A DNA stretch of 64,000 nucleotides from Brumimicrobium oceani (GCF_003143775.1 NZ_QFRJ01000002.1:392501-456500), one strand, 5' to 3'. Positions 54,044-62,671 are shown, counted from the first letter of the stretch. Notes: generated by a model not told the origin, from the sequence alone. Made by a program: numbers and translations.

Positions 54044-54952
54044 ATGCTTTCCATACTTATCCCAGTATATAATTTTGATTGCGTAGCTCTTGTTAAAGCG
54101 CTTCATGAGCAATGTATAGAATTAACGATAAACTTTGAAGTATTGGTCTTAGACGATACATCGACTAAGTTCAAAGAAGAAAACAGATGTCTAAATGCGC
54201 TCGTAAATTGCGCATATATCGAATCGGATATTCACTTTGGAAGAGCTAAAATCAGAAATGAATTAGGACGAAGAGCGAAGTACGATCATTTATTATTCAT
54301 TGATTCAGACGCCCTCGTTGACACTCGTGATTTTATTCAAAAGTATATAGAAAACAAAGATAAAGCACAAGTCGTCATTGGAGGAATGAAATATAGCAAA
54401 ACCCCGCCAAAAGAAAACGCCTTACGCTGGCACTACGGCACAGAAAGAGAGTATCAATTGGCATCTATAAGAAATTTGAAACCTTATAACTCACTAATTA
54501 GCTTCAATATTATGCTAAGAAAAGAGGTGTTTTTAAAATACCCTTTCGACGAAGGTAGTATAGACCTAAATAAAAGTGAATACGGTCATGAAGACACCTT
54601 ACTTGGATTAAAATTTAAGAAGAACCTTATTAAGGTTTTACACATTGACAATCAACTTGTTCATGATTATCATGAAACCAATGAGGGATTTTTATCCAAT
54701 AGCTTAATTGCTGTTGAAAAATATGTGTACAACCCGATATTCCAAAAAAGTGAAATCGTAGAACAGATTAAAATTTTTAGAGTATTTGAAAAAACAAAAT
54801 CCTTAGGACTTGTTGGAATATTAGGCCTTATCTACGAACGTTTAGGGAAGAGAATTAAAAAAAGATTGTTTCAGCCAGAACCACCAATCAAACTATTTGA
54901 TTTATACCGTTTAAGCTACTTGGCGAAAATTTACAAAAAAAGTAGAGATTGA
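54044..54952 (+). CDS. glycosyltransferase family 2
   Basis: A 302-residue GT-A fold glycosyltransferase. N-terminal MLSILIPVYNFDCVALVKAL, nucleotide-sugar Asp in VLVLDDTSTKF, the DxD-like motif LLFIDSDALVD and the acceptor/catalytic region YGHEDTLLGLKFKKN. No membrane helix; the basic C-terminal part (RLGKRIKKRLFQPE) could associate with the membrane. It is alone, with no polysaccharide cluster near, so the product is unknown. ATG 54044 was taken; a TTG directly before it is also in frame. Confidence 0.9.
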   Translation: MLSILIPVYNFDCVALVKALHEQCIELTINFEVLVLDDTSTKFKEENRCLNALVNCAYIESDIHFGRAKIRNELGRRAKYDHLLFIDSDALVDTRDFIQKYIENKDKAQVVIGGMKYSKTPPKENALRWHYGTEREYQLASIRNLKPYNSLISFNIMLRKEVFLKYPFDEGSIDLNKSEYGHEDTLLGLKFKKNLIKVLHIDNQLVHDYHETNEGFLSNSLIAVEKYVYNPIFQKSEIVEQIKIFRVFEKTKSLGLVGILGLIYERLGKRIKKRLFQPEPPIKLFDLYRLSYLAKIYKKSRD

Positions 54953-54969
54953 ACTTAATCAACCTCTAC
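54934..54969 (-). terminator. terminator of hsp20, overlapping the glycosyltransferase 3' end
   Basis: On the minus strand AGTAGAGGTTGA / TCAATCTCTACT (one mismatch) followed by seven T residues. The stem overlaps the last codons of the convergent glycosyltransferase gene. Confidence 0.8.
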
Positions 54970-55004
54970 TCTCTATTAACACCATTAAACTAACACTCTT
55001 TCTA

Positions 55005-55430
55005 TTAACTGCCTTTTACCTCAATTTTCTTAACAATTTTCTTTTTCGTTTCAGGTTTAGGAACCGTTACACTCAAAACTCCATCTTTATAGTCTGCTTC
55101 GATATTTTGTCCATCCACGTCTTTCGGTAAAGTAAAAGATCTAGTAAATTCACCATAGGAAAATTCTCTATGCGTATAGTTTTCCTCTTCAAACTCTGAA
55201 GAGTTTTTCGCTTCACCGCGAATCGAAAGCTTGTTTCCATCTAATTCAATATGAATATTCTCTTTATTGAATCCAGGAACAGCCATTTCAACAACATAGT
55301 CCTCATCTCTTTCAATAATATTCACAGCAACTTGAGATGATTTGTTTGTTTGACGCTTATTAAACAATTCTTCGTCTAATCCACTTAAAAACGATGGTAA
55401 AAACCCACTATTCATTCTTGACATTTCCAT
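55005..55430 (-). CDS. small heat-shock protein (Hsp20 / alpha-crystallin family)
   Basis: A 141-residue chaperone that holds unfolded proteins in an ATP-independent way. The alpha-crystallin domain is at about 30-128: VNIIERDEDYVVEMAVPGFN, NIHIELDGNKLSIRGEAK, EFSYGEFTRSFTLPKDVDGQ and ADYKDGVLSVTVPKPE. The C-terminal tail is basic with KKIEVKGS, an IxV-like motif for oligomer contacts. No heat-shock promoter or CIRCE element is seen upstream. Terminator is shared in space with the glycosyltransferase 3' end. Confidence 0.95.
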   Translation of the reverse strand: MEMSRMNSGFLPSFLSGLDEELFNKRQTNKSSQVAVNIIERDEDYVVEMAVPGFNKENIHIELDGNKLSIRGEAKNSSEFEEENYTHREFSYGEFTRSFTLPKDVDGQNIEADYKDGVLSVTVPKPETKKKIVKKIEVKGS

Positions 55431-55621
55431 AATTTTATATTTTAAAATTTTGTTTTCTAATTTGATTTGTAACTATCAAAATGAATACCAATAGAATTTC
55501 GCCACTTTTTCAGCGTCAAAAAGCCAAAAAGGTAGATGACGTACGCCAATAAGTCAGCTTATAATCCAAAAACACGACATATTGACCGATTAGCTTAAGA
55601 GACAAAGGAGAAACTCTCTAA

Positions 55622-55972
55622 TTAGTACTTTTTAAGCAAGAACATTTCCTCTGTACTGTATTCAAACCACCCGATATCATAAAGCCAATTATAAACCCTA
55701 CCTTCTTTATTCGTATTTTGATGCGTATAGTAATTGAAATGAAACTTTTTCTTATCCAATTCTACCCTTTTTATTTTGACGAAATGATTCTTTGAACCCA
55801 GGAGTTCATAAATAATTGAGCGATTTCTGTGCAGCATTTTATCGATATCTTTTGCTACCAAGGCGGTCTTCCGGCGTAAATCCGTATGGTAATAATTCTT
55901 ACATTTTAGGGAGCAAAATAATTTATCGGATCTACCCACAAGCCTTTTGGAACATATTTTACAATTTTTCAT
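55622..55972 (-). CDS. Zn-ribbon hypothetical protein
   Basis: A 116-residue protein with an N-terminal zinc ribbon: Cys4, Cys7, Cys20 and Cys24 (CKIC ... CSLKC). A helical region (RRKTALVAKDIDKMLHRNRS) and a C-terminal beta-rich part with aromatic residues (FHFNYYTHQN, YNWLYDIGWFEYS) follow. Proteins with this layout are widespread hypothetical proteins in Flavobacteriia; they may bind nucleic acid. A 112-bp tandem repeat lies in its upstream region. Function unknown. Confidence 0.8.
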   Translation of the reverse strand: MKNCKICSKRLVGRSDKLFCSLKCKNYYHTDLRRKTALVAKDIDKMLHRNRSIIYELLGSKNHFVKIKRVELDKKKFHFNYYTHQNTNKEGRVYNWLYDIGWFEYSTEEMFLLKKY

Positions 55973-56130
55973 AATTAGATGATTTCAAGTTTATCAATTG
56001 ATTTAGCCTTACGCTTCCATTTAAGTTAGTGAAAAATAATTGTTATCATAAACTATTTATACAACAATCTTTCGCAATATCTTCATAACTCATACTTCTC
56101 ACAGCAATCAAAACTCACTTATCATTGAGT

Positions 56131-56432
56131 CTAAAGGTTTTTAACGGTTAATATCCGATGGCAAATAATTATTCCAGAAAAAATCCAGAAATCTGGATAT
56201 TACAGAATTCACAAAAATCTCAAACTCTTGCTATGAGACCCTCTAAAGGTTTTTAACGGTTAATAACCGATGGTAAATGGTACGTTCGAAAGAAACACAG
56301 AAATACGAAAATTACAGAATCCACAAAAACCTCAATCTCTTGCTATGAGACCCTCTAAAGGTTTTTAACGGTTAATAACCGATAGTAAATAGTTATTCCA
56401 TTGGAACCCAAAAATCCGATAACAAAGGGGAA
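56131..56432. repeat. 112-bp tandem repeat, two full units and a partial third
   Basis: Units begin CTAAAGGTTTTTAACGGTTA at 56131, 56243 and 56355, giving a constant 112-base period. The first 36 bases of each unit are nearly identical and include CGGTT-AAT-AACCG; the middle is variable; the last third again agrees (ATTACAGAATnCACAAAAA, CTCTTGCTATGAGACCCT). A degenerate half-unit may precede 56131. It lies between the symporter stop and the Zn-ribbon start, so it is upstream of the latter. No CRISPR repeat/spacer pattern. Confidence 0.9.
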
Positions 56433-56443
56433 AAACAAAAGCC

Positions 56444-57916
56444 TTAGACTTTTTTCTTAGAAAACAACCACAAGCCCAAATAACAGAGAAGACCATTTAC
56501 ACCAAGTATCTCATGACCAGATTTATAACCATCAAACCAATCACCTTCATAAGTTTTAAAAACATAAATGAAAATTGGTACAACTAAGCAAACAATCCAA
56601 GTCAAATTATCATTAACACGTCTTTTACTAATTATACCAAAGAAAAATAATCCCAAAAGAGGTCCATAGGTGTATCCTGCTAAAATAAATAAGGTATTGA
56701 TTACATCTTGCTCTTTAAATGCATTAGCAAGCAATATCACGACAAATAAAATGAAAGTCATGGAGATATGAATGTACTTTCTAATCCGCTCTGCTTTTGC
56801 TTTATTCTCCCAAGTATCCACACGAAACAAGTCGACACTAGTCGAAGTGGTGAGTGAAGTTAGTGCTGAATCTGCGGAAGAATAGGCTGCAGCAACTAAT
56901 CCAAGCAAGAAAGTAATTCCAATCATTGTTCCCAAGCCCCCTTCTAGCGCAATAAGAGGGAAAAGACGATCTGTCTGTTTATCTGCATCCATACCTTGAA
57001 TCGAAGCTAAAATATCTGGATTTTCTTGAGCGTAAAGAAACAGAAGTCCACCTAAAACTAAAAACACAAAATTGACTACAAACAGTATTATAGAAAACCA
57101 CATCATATTCTTTTTAGCCTCCTTTTCATTCCGACAACTAAGGTTTTTTTGCATCATATCTTGATCCAGACCAGTCATTCCGACGGTAATAAATAAACCA
57201 CCTAAAATACCTTTTAGAACATAATTATTATCTTTTACATTATCCGTCACGAACCAATCTGTCATTCCCAAAGACTTTAAACCAACCGTAACTTCTTCGA
57301 TCCCCCCTATGGATTGTGTAATGAGTACAACACTCACGATCAATGCCAACAACATGAATAAAGTTTGCAAGGTATCTGTCCAAACAATAGTTTTTATTCC
57401 CCCTCTATAGGTGTAAACGTAAATTAACAGCAGTGTTACAAGCACTGACACCTCAAACGGAATTCCATAACTACTTAAAACAAAATAATCAAGTATATCA
57501 GCTACTAGGAACAAGCGAACAGATGCGCCAAGAATACGTGAGATCAAGAAGAAACCTGCACCAACTTTGTGGGTTTTAGGACCATATCTTCCCCCCAGAT
57601 AAGAATAAATTGAAGTTAAATTTAACTTATAATATAATGGGAGCAACACAAATGAAATAATTGCATAGCCAAGCATATAGCCAATTACAATTTGCATATA
57701 TGAAAACCCCGAAGAACCAACTAAACCAGGAATAGAAATAAAGGTAACTCCAGAAAGCGAAGCTCCTATCATTCCAAAACTTACCAAATACCATTTAGAA
57801 TTTCTATTTCCAGTAAAAAAAGCATCATTTTCGGCTCCCTTAGAGGTTAATCTAGAAATGATCAACAGAACTACGAAATAGGCAAGTATGATTGATAAAA
57901 TAAAGAATCCGCTCAT
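56444..57916 (-). CDS. sodium:solute symporter (SSS family)
   Basis: A 490-residue inner-membrane protein with about 13 helices. SSS features: SGVTFISIPGLVG near helix 2, GGRYGPKTHKVGAGFFLISR, and the late segment LVAAAYSSADSALTSLTTS, which carries Ser/Thr residues of the sodium site (TM8). It resembles the iodide/multivitamin/sialate-type group, but the substrate cannot be told. It stands alone; START-like gene lies 99 bases upstream on the same strand. A one-mismatch -7 box (TACATTTA) is near 57936. Confidence 0.92.
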   Translation of the reverse strand: MSGFFILSIILAYFVVLLIISRLTSKGAENDAFFTGNRNSKWYLVSFGMIGASLSGVTFISIPGLVGSSGFSYMQIVIGYMLGYAIISFVLLPLYYKLNLTSIYSYLGGRYGPKTHKVGAGFFLISRILGASVRLFLVADILDYFVLSSYGIPFEVSVLVTLLLIYVYTYRGGIKTIVWTDTLQTLFMLLALIVSVVLITQSIGGIEEVTVGLKSLGMTDWFVTDNVKDNNYVLKGILGGLFITVGMTGLDQDMMQKNLSCRNEKEAKKNMMWFSIILFVVNFVFLVLGGLLFLYAQENPDILASIQGMDADKQTDRLFPLIALEGGLGTMIGITFLLGLVAAAYSSADSALTSLTTSTSVDLFRVDTWENKAKAERIRKYIHISMTFILFVVILLANAFKEQDVINTLFILAGYTYGPLLGLFFFGIISKRRVNDNLTWIVCLVVPIFIYVFKTYEGDWFDGYKSGHEILGVNGLLCYLGLWLFSKKKV

Positions 57917-58015
57917 AATAATTAATTATGGGGATAAATGTACTTTAAATAAAATAAGGATTAACTAAATTTCAGTAGTAATAGTTAAGAGTAAACTGTT
58001 AAAAACAGAACCAAA

Positions 58016-58405
58016 CTAAGCACCTAAAACCCTGCGCAACTCCTCAATTGTACTTTCCCAATACAATTGAACCTCTTCCATTTCATCCTCTTCTGCAAAA
58101 CTGGTTAAATGTAATACTACAGCTTTGGTCATCGGATCAACTTTAAAACGTATTTCTACATAAGTGTCCAAGCCTTCTTCCTCATCTTCTAACCATTGAA
58201 ACTTAATATATTCGTTCTCCTTTTTACTAATCAATCGAGCAACTTCCTCACTTCCGTCCCAGTAAAACGTATAAATATCACCTTTGATGTTTACATCATC
58301 GGCAAACCACTCGCTTAAACCACTGGGAGTCATCACCATAGAATTCAAAACTTTGGAAGAAGTATTGAAAAGGTATTCTTGTTCGAACTTATTTTTTTTT
58401 GACAT
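58016..58405 (-). CDS. START-like / SRPBCC domain protein
   Basis: A 129-residue protein starting MSKKNKFEQEYLFNTSSKVL. It has the Bacteroidota START-like layout: TPSGLSEWFADDVN, YTFYWDGSEEVARLISK, IKFQWLEDEEEGLDTYVEIR, and a long C-terminal helix (VQLYWESTIEELRRVLG). The SRPBCC fold has a hydrophobic pocket; the ligand is unknown. Related to the AHSA1 group. The start at 58405 fits the family; two upstream in-frame starts (58426, 58444) would only add an Asn-rich leader. Confidence 0.88.
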   Translation of the reverse strand: MSKKNKFEQEYLFNTSSKVLNSMVMTPSGLSEWFADDVNIKGDIYTFYWDGSEEVARLISKKENEYIKFQWLEDEEEGLDTYVEIRFKVDPMTKAVVLHLTSFAEEDEMEEVQLYWESTIEELRRVLGA

Positions 58406-58932
58406 TTTGTTATTATTATTTCGCATTATCCTTAACTCAGACAATAAGTTGCAATATACTAAAAACTTTTAAAAGTTCTTTGCACAATCGCCCGAAAAGT
58501 AGTGATATAAGCACTTCCAATTCAAAAGGTTCTTCTTCCTTAAACCGTTGAATTTAGCCAACTAATCAGGGCCTTTGTGCAAATTCCTTAGTTAACAACT
58601 GAGCAAGCACAACCACATTATCAAATTGATAATTAACAACTTATACTGCTGTTTAATTTATTCTAAATGACGACCTGGTAATTTACCTGTAAACCCATCT
58701 AATCAAATATGTGATTGAACGGTTCACTAACGAGATTCTTCACAAATTGCAATTTTCAATAATACCATAAGAAAACCTATAGATTGTTAAATCCGATTAC
58801 TGCTTCAATTTGGCTTTCAATCTTCAAAAACACAAACGAAATATACACATCAAAAAAAACACACAACACACTGTTGTACAGCCATTTAAAAACAATGGAT
58901 GAAATAAATTTCAAGGAAGATCATTCAGGGTG
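58406..58932. other. intergenic region without supported genes
   Basis: About 520 AT-rich bases between the START-like gene and tRNA-Met. A plus-strand frame at 58784-58999 runs over the tRNA promoter and is not believed. No repeat or terminator is clear; a small palindrome ACTTTTAAAAGT is near 58464. Confidence 0.5.
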
Positions 58933-58962
58933 TTTGAAATTAAAAAAAAGCTATTATCTTTG
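58933..58962 (+). promoter_or_regulatory. promoter of tRNA-Met
   Basis: TTTG at 58933-58936, 18-base spacer, TATCTTTG at 58955-58962: both Bacteroidota boxes in full. The tRNA starts 41 bases downstream. Confidence 0.8.
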
Positions 58963-59002
58963 CACTCGCAATAGGAAAACCAATTATTGCTTTAAGTAAA
59001 AT

Positions 59003-59076
59003 GGCGAGGTAGCTCAGTTGGTTAGAGCGCAGGATTCATAACCCTGAGGTCGGGAGTTCAAATCTCCCTCTCGCTA
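59003..59076 (+). tRNA. tRNA-Met (anticodon CAT), elongator type
   Basis: A 74-nt tRNA. Acceptor GGCGAGG pairs with TCTCGCT (two G-T), D arm GCTC / GAGC, anticodon loop TTCATAA, T arm GGGAG-TTCAAAT-CTCCC. The initiator features (unpaired first base, three G-C pairs at the anticodon stem) are absent, so an elongator is likely. A lysidine-modified Ile tRNA also reads CAT, but is less likely here. CCA is not encoded. Confidence 0.93.
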
Positions 59077-59080
59077 CAAG

Positions 59081-59115
59081 AAAAAAGACCGTTTGTTGCC
59101 AAACGGTCTTTTTTT
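59081..59115 (+). terminator. terminator after tRNA-Met
   Basis: Stem AAAAAGACCGTTTG / CAAACGGTCTTTTT with loop TTGC and a run of seven T residues; 4 bases after the tRNA. Confidence 0.92.
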
Positions 59116-59633
59116 ATGCACTATTTTTTATAAACAGAGAATGACTCAACATGCTATTGAACTTCTTGTTAAGCTCAATTCGAACTCCCAAAGACTTAAC
59201 AATAATAAAAAATGGCTATCGGGTACTTTAGCCCAATCTACTTCATGAATAAAATTAGCATTATTAATTAGTGTTTTTCTTTTTGGAATTATTCATTCTT
59301 GTCTATTTCTGTTTGAATTCATGAACACGCTTCGCTTCGGTTCTTGTCTCCACTCCTAAAAGTCGATAATATTCCCGATAAAAAATCGGGACCGACAAGC
59401 TATGGAGCTTCCGCCATTACTAGCGACTACTATCACGCTCCACCTTTAAAAAAAGATAAAGCGCGTCCTAAAAAAGAAGAGTTTCCACCCTAATAACTAT
59501 TTGGGATTTCATATTGCAGTTATAAAACTTTAGATTTCAATAAAGTTAAAATGAGAATTCGCAAAGTAAAATTGAAATTAGGAGTTTAAATAATTTAGGG
59601 CAAAAGAAGACGATAGGTATTTAATAAAATACT
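59116..59633. other. non-coding region after tRNA-Met
   Basis: About 500 bases without a supported gene. A nested hairpin is at 59362-59396 (GTCG ... CGAC outside, CCCGAT-AAAAA-ATCGGG inside). The stretch 59338-59460 has a composition unlike the surrounding AT-rich sequence and could be the remains of a gene or mobile element, but nothing is recognised. Confidence 0.45.
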
Positions 59634-60800
59634 CTACTCAAGTTGCCCAACTGTGGGAAAATAAGCCTCATGCAATTGATCTATAAAACCAAATGCAAAC
59701 TTATATAAATTAGCATCAGTAGACATTAATAGGACCACCTCATTTTTTTCTACCTCATCCACAATATTGATATCACTCACATTTATTGGCTCGTCATAAC
59801 TATCAGGATAGATAGCGGCATTATAATACCAAAATTGGCCTTTATTAAACGCTTTTTGGGATAATCCCCAATTAAACATCCCCCAATAATAACTATCAGC
59901 AATTGTGAGCACTTTTGGCTGATTTGAAGACTTTTCTTCCTTAAATGAATAGTCTGGATAAGCCATTTCTAAATCTGGAATATTAAACATTAGATTCATG
60001 CCTTTTTCAATATCATCATCTGTATCCCTCATTCTACTTGATGTTTCTATTTCACCAAGAATTAATTCTGGTACCTTTTTATATTGAGAAATCGAGTTTA
60101 TATATTTAATGATGGAATCTGCTGCCAATAATTCACCATACTTACTCCAATGAATTCCTGTTTTGGGAAAAAGTGGATATTCTGAAGTTGATTTATTGTT
60201 TACAAACCATCTATTAAAATCTAAATAATGAATTTCTGACTTCATTAATTCATTATTATAAACTTCATAATTAGTGATTGTCTTATGACCAGGATTAAAT
60301 TCATCTGGTATAAAATCTGGATAAAAACTCCCTTTCCCAGGAGCAAAAACAACAATTAACTCTACTCCTTTTGTTCTTAATGTATCAGCAACACGTGCTA
60401 ATTTTACTACTTTTTCTTTTATTTTTTCACTCCCTATAAAGTTTCTTCCTAAATACTCTTTAATGTAGTTCTTTTCATATAAATAAGACGATTTACCAAT
60501 AATTACAGAGTTTGCTTTTGGAATATTAAACAATGAATAATAATATTGATTGTATAACCGAACAAATACAGGTCTTATGTAGAGGTTTTTCCCGATATAA
60601 TTCTCTTTTTCTTCTTGATAATCACCCTCAAACCACTTTGAAAGGGTAAACTCAGGATTTGAAGGCACAGAGTAAGCACCATTAAGCGGTTTAATTTTAA
60701 TCAATCCCGTTACATCCAAAAATAAAGGAAGCAAAATCAGACACAGTACTCCAATGAAAAGTCTATTCTTTGTTTTGATATTTGATTTCGATACTCCCAT
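59634..60800 (-). CDS. AlgX/AlgJ-like SGNH-fold protein, probable O-acetylation partner
   Basis: A 388-residue protein with one N-terminal signal anchor (about 12-32, LFIGVLCLILLPLFLDVTGL) and a periplasmic SGNH-like domain related to AlgX/AlgJ. The Ser of block I is in LTIADSYYWGMF, and the His of the catalytic motif is in KTGIHWSKYGELL. The Asp usually two residues before this His (DTHW) is Gly here. It starts 3 bases after the MBOAT gene stop, so the pair is an O-acetyltransferase unit for a glycan. The glycan is unknown. Confidence 0.85.
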   Translation of the reverse strand: MGVSKSNIKTKNRLFIGVLCLILLPLFLDVTGLIKIKPLNGAYSVPSNPEFTLSKWFEGDYQEEKENYIGKNLYIRPVFVRLYNQYYYSLFNIPKANSVIIGKSSYLYEKNYIKEYLGRNFIGSEKIKEKVVKLARVADTLRTKGVELIVVFAPGKGSFYPDFIPDEFNPGHKTITNYEVYNNELMKSEIHYLDFNRWFVNNKSTSEYPLFPKTGIHWSKYGELLAADSIIKYINSISQYKKVPELILGEIETSSRMRDTDDDIEKGMNLMFNIPDLEMAYPDYSFKEEKSSNQPKVLTIADSYYWGMFNWGLSQKAFNKGQFWYYNAAIYPDSYDEPINVSDINIVDEVEKNEVVLLMSTDANLYKFAFGFIDQLHEAYFPTVGQLE

Positions 60801-60802
60801 TT

Positions 60803-62224
60803 TTAAAATCTAAAATAAATAAATGGATTAAAACCAGACGAAGTAATCGAGATTAAGGACAACATTAATAACAAAACTGAAACCAGTGCAAAAGCAAAAT
60901 GGCTAGAGATTTTTAAAGACTCCTGAGCAAGGACAAAATTTTCAATTCTCTTTCCTCTCTTAAAAGCGGTGAAAAAGGAAAAGAAAATGGCAAATACAGA
61001 AATAAACCAAAATGTTGTAATTGTATCTGTGTCTGAATTAAAATCGAAAGTAAACAGTCTAGAAAGGTATATTTTAATTGATGTCAGGTCTTCGAGTCTG
61101 AAAATCACCCAACCTATCATCACAATAAAAAAGGTAATGAGCGTTGATAGAACAGCTCCAAGTTTATTTAAAACCCTAATTAAAAACAAACGATCTAGAA
61201 TTAAAAACAAACCGTGGTACGCCCCCCAAATTACGAAATTCCAAGCGGCACCATGCCACAAACCAGAGAGCAAGAAGACAATCCACAAATTAAAGAACAA
61301 CCTGCCTTTAGACTTCACACGATTTCCTCCAAGAGGAATATACAGATAATCCCTCATGAAAGCACCCAAGGTAATATGCCATCTTCGCCAGAATTCACTG
61401 ATATTTTTTGAAATATATGGGGAGTTAAAATTCTCTGGAAACCTGAACCCCATCATTCTTCCTAGTCCAATGGCCATATCCGAATACCCAGAGAAATCAA
61501 AATAAATTTGGAAGGTATAGGCCAGCATTCCTATCCATGCGCCCGTCATAGAAACCTCGCTCAATTCACTATCAAAAATTAAATCGGCCTGTTCTGCCAT
61601 AACATTAGCGATCAACACTTTCTTTGCTAAACCAATGCAGAATCTGTAAAACCCAATCAGTTTATCATCAATCACCTCTCTTCGATTCGTAATTTGATCC
61701 GCTATTGAACTAAATCGGACAATTGGACCCGCGATCATTTGTGGAAAAGACATGATATACATCAAATAGTCTGTGACTTTATTTAATGGCGCGTGTACCT
61801 TTCTATAAACGTCAATCGAATAAGTTAAGGTTTGAAAAGTATAAAATGAAATTCCAATAGGCAAAACAACAGCTGTCCAAGCCAATTCTGTGACACCGAA
61901 AGATGTTAGTATAGAATTTAGATTCTCGACAAAAAAATTAGCGTACTTAAAATAAGCCAAAAGTCCTAAATTCATTACTACTGAGATACCCAAAAGTAAT
62001 TTTCTTAGTTTAGTTTTCGCACTTTTATAAATCTGCTGAACCAGATAAAAATCAATAATAGTAGAACCTACAATAACAAATACGAATTTTGGTGCGCCCC
62101 AACTGTAAAATAGAATACTCGCTATTAGGATTACAAGATTCTTCCATTTTTTATTCGTCAGATTATAGACCAAAAGGAAAACGGGCAAGAAATACAGTAT
62201 AAATAGTGTAGTACTAAAAACCAT
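60803..62224 (-). CDS. MBOAT family O-acyltransferase (AlgI-like)
   Basis: A 473-residue polytopic membrane protein with about 11 helices. The MBOAT hallmarks are FPENFNSPYISKNISEFWRR, WHITLGAFMRDYLYIPLGGN and LLSGLWHGAAWNFVIWGAYHG with the invariant His. Homologues move acetyl groups across the inner membrane onto alginate, peptidoglycan or other glycans, together with an SGNH-type partner, which is the next gene. No alginate synthesis genes are near. Confidence 0.94.
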   Translation of the reverse strand: MVFSTTLFILYFLPVFLLVYNLTNKKWKNLVILIASILFYSWGAPKFVFVIVGSTIIDFYLVQQIYKSAKTKLRKLLLGISVVMNLGLLAYFKYANFFVENLNSILTSFGVTELAWTAVVLPIGISFYTFQTLTYSIDVYRKVHAPLNKVTDYLMYIMSFPQMIAGPIVRFSSIADQITNRREVIDDKLIGFYRFCIGLAKKVLIANVMAEQADLIFDSELSEVSMTGAWIGMLAYTFQIYFDFSGYSDMAIGLGRMMGFRFPENFNSPYISKNISEFWRRWHITLGAFMRDYLYIPLGGNRVKSKGRLFFNLWIVFLLSGLWHGAAWNFVIWGAYHGLFLILDRLFLIRVLNKLGAVLSTLITFFIVMIGWVIFRLEDLTSIKIYLSRLFTFDFNSDTDTITTFWFISVFAIFFSFFTAFKRGKRIENFVLAQESLKISSHFAFALVSVLLLMLSLISITSSGFNPFIYFRF

Positions 62225-62320
62225 TGTGCAAGTTTAATCAAATAATCAACTTTTCACAACAGAAAACTGAGCAAGATTACAGATAACTTTACCTGATTAA
62301 ACAGTGACAAGAAATAAACT

Positions 62321-62343
62321 AAAAAGAGCACCTTTCGGCGCTC
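62321..62343 (-). terminator. terminator of the 49-residue gene
   Basis: On the minus strand GAGCGCC-GAAA-GGTGCTC (one G-T pair) followed by TTTTT; 6 bases after the small gene stop. Confidence 0.88.
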
Positions 62344-62349
62344 CTTTAT

Positions 62350-62499
62350 CTAGTTTAAATGAATCAGTAACGACTCTTGTTTTGTTTTTTTAACCTCAAC
62401 ACTCTTGGAATAATTAAGAATGAATTGAAGTGTAGTTTGCGATGGTTGATGTTTACCCTCCACCATCTCGGGAGCTGTTTTAGAGTAACTGTTTGCCAT
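62350..62499 (-). CDS. small protein of 49 residues, function unknown
   Basis: The minus strand carries ATG at 62499 and TAG at 62350. The product begins MANSYSKTAPEMVEGKHQPS and ends KKTKQESLLIHLN, with a hydrophobic/helical middle (TTLQFILNYSKSVEV). Support for a real gene: a strong GNRA-loop terminator starts 6 bases after the stop, a palindrome lies just before the start, and codon use looks normal. No signal peptide. Short proteins with a PEMV...FILNYSKS layout may be widespread in Flavobacteriia but I cannot check this. Confidence 0.7.
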   Translation of the reverse strand: MANSYSKTAPEMVEGKHQPSQTTLQFILNYSKSVEVKKTKQESLLIHLN

Positions 62500-62513
62500 A
62501 AGCGCCTATAATT

Positions 62514-62536
62514 TAGTTCGATATATTAACGAACTA
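62514..62536. promoter_or_regulatory. palindrome upstream of the small gene
   Basis: Perfect 7-bp arms TAGTTCG (62514-62520) and CGAACTA (62530-62536) with a 9-base AT spacer, 14 bases before the ATG. It fits an operator for a dimeric repressor or a leader hairpin. No clear TAnnTTTG box is seen near it. Confidence 0.45.
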
Positions 62537-62633
62537 TCTTATCGTTTATTACATGTCCACTAAAAAAAATAAGAGTTCATCCTGAAATCCAAGAATAAAG
62601 CAATCTATTTAAGTGCTCTTTTCTTAGTGATTT

Positions 62634-62671
62634 AAAACAAAAAACCACCAATAACTTTTAAGTAATCAGTG
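62634..62671 (-). terminator. terminator of fabG
   Basis: On the minus strand a 13-bp stem, CCACTGATTACTT / AAGTTATTGGTGG (two G-T pairs, one mismatch), then TTTTTTG. Confidence 0.8.

Noticed and set aside
56131-56432. Possible CRISPR array
   Set aside because: Period of 112 bases with conserved ends and semi-conserved middles, only about 2.7 units, no cas genes; it is a simple tandem repeat.
58784-58999. Plus-strand ORF of 71 codons before tRNA-Met
   Set aside because: It covers the full tRNA promoter (TTTG-N18-TATCTTTG) and has an unnatural composition; no terminator or coding signal.
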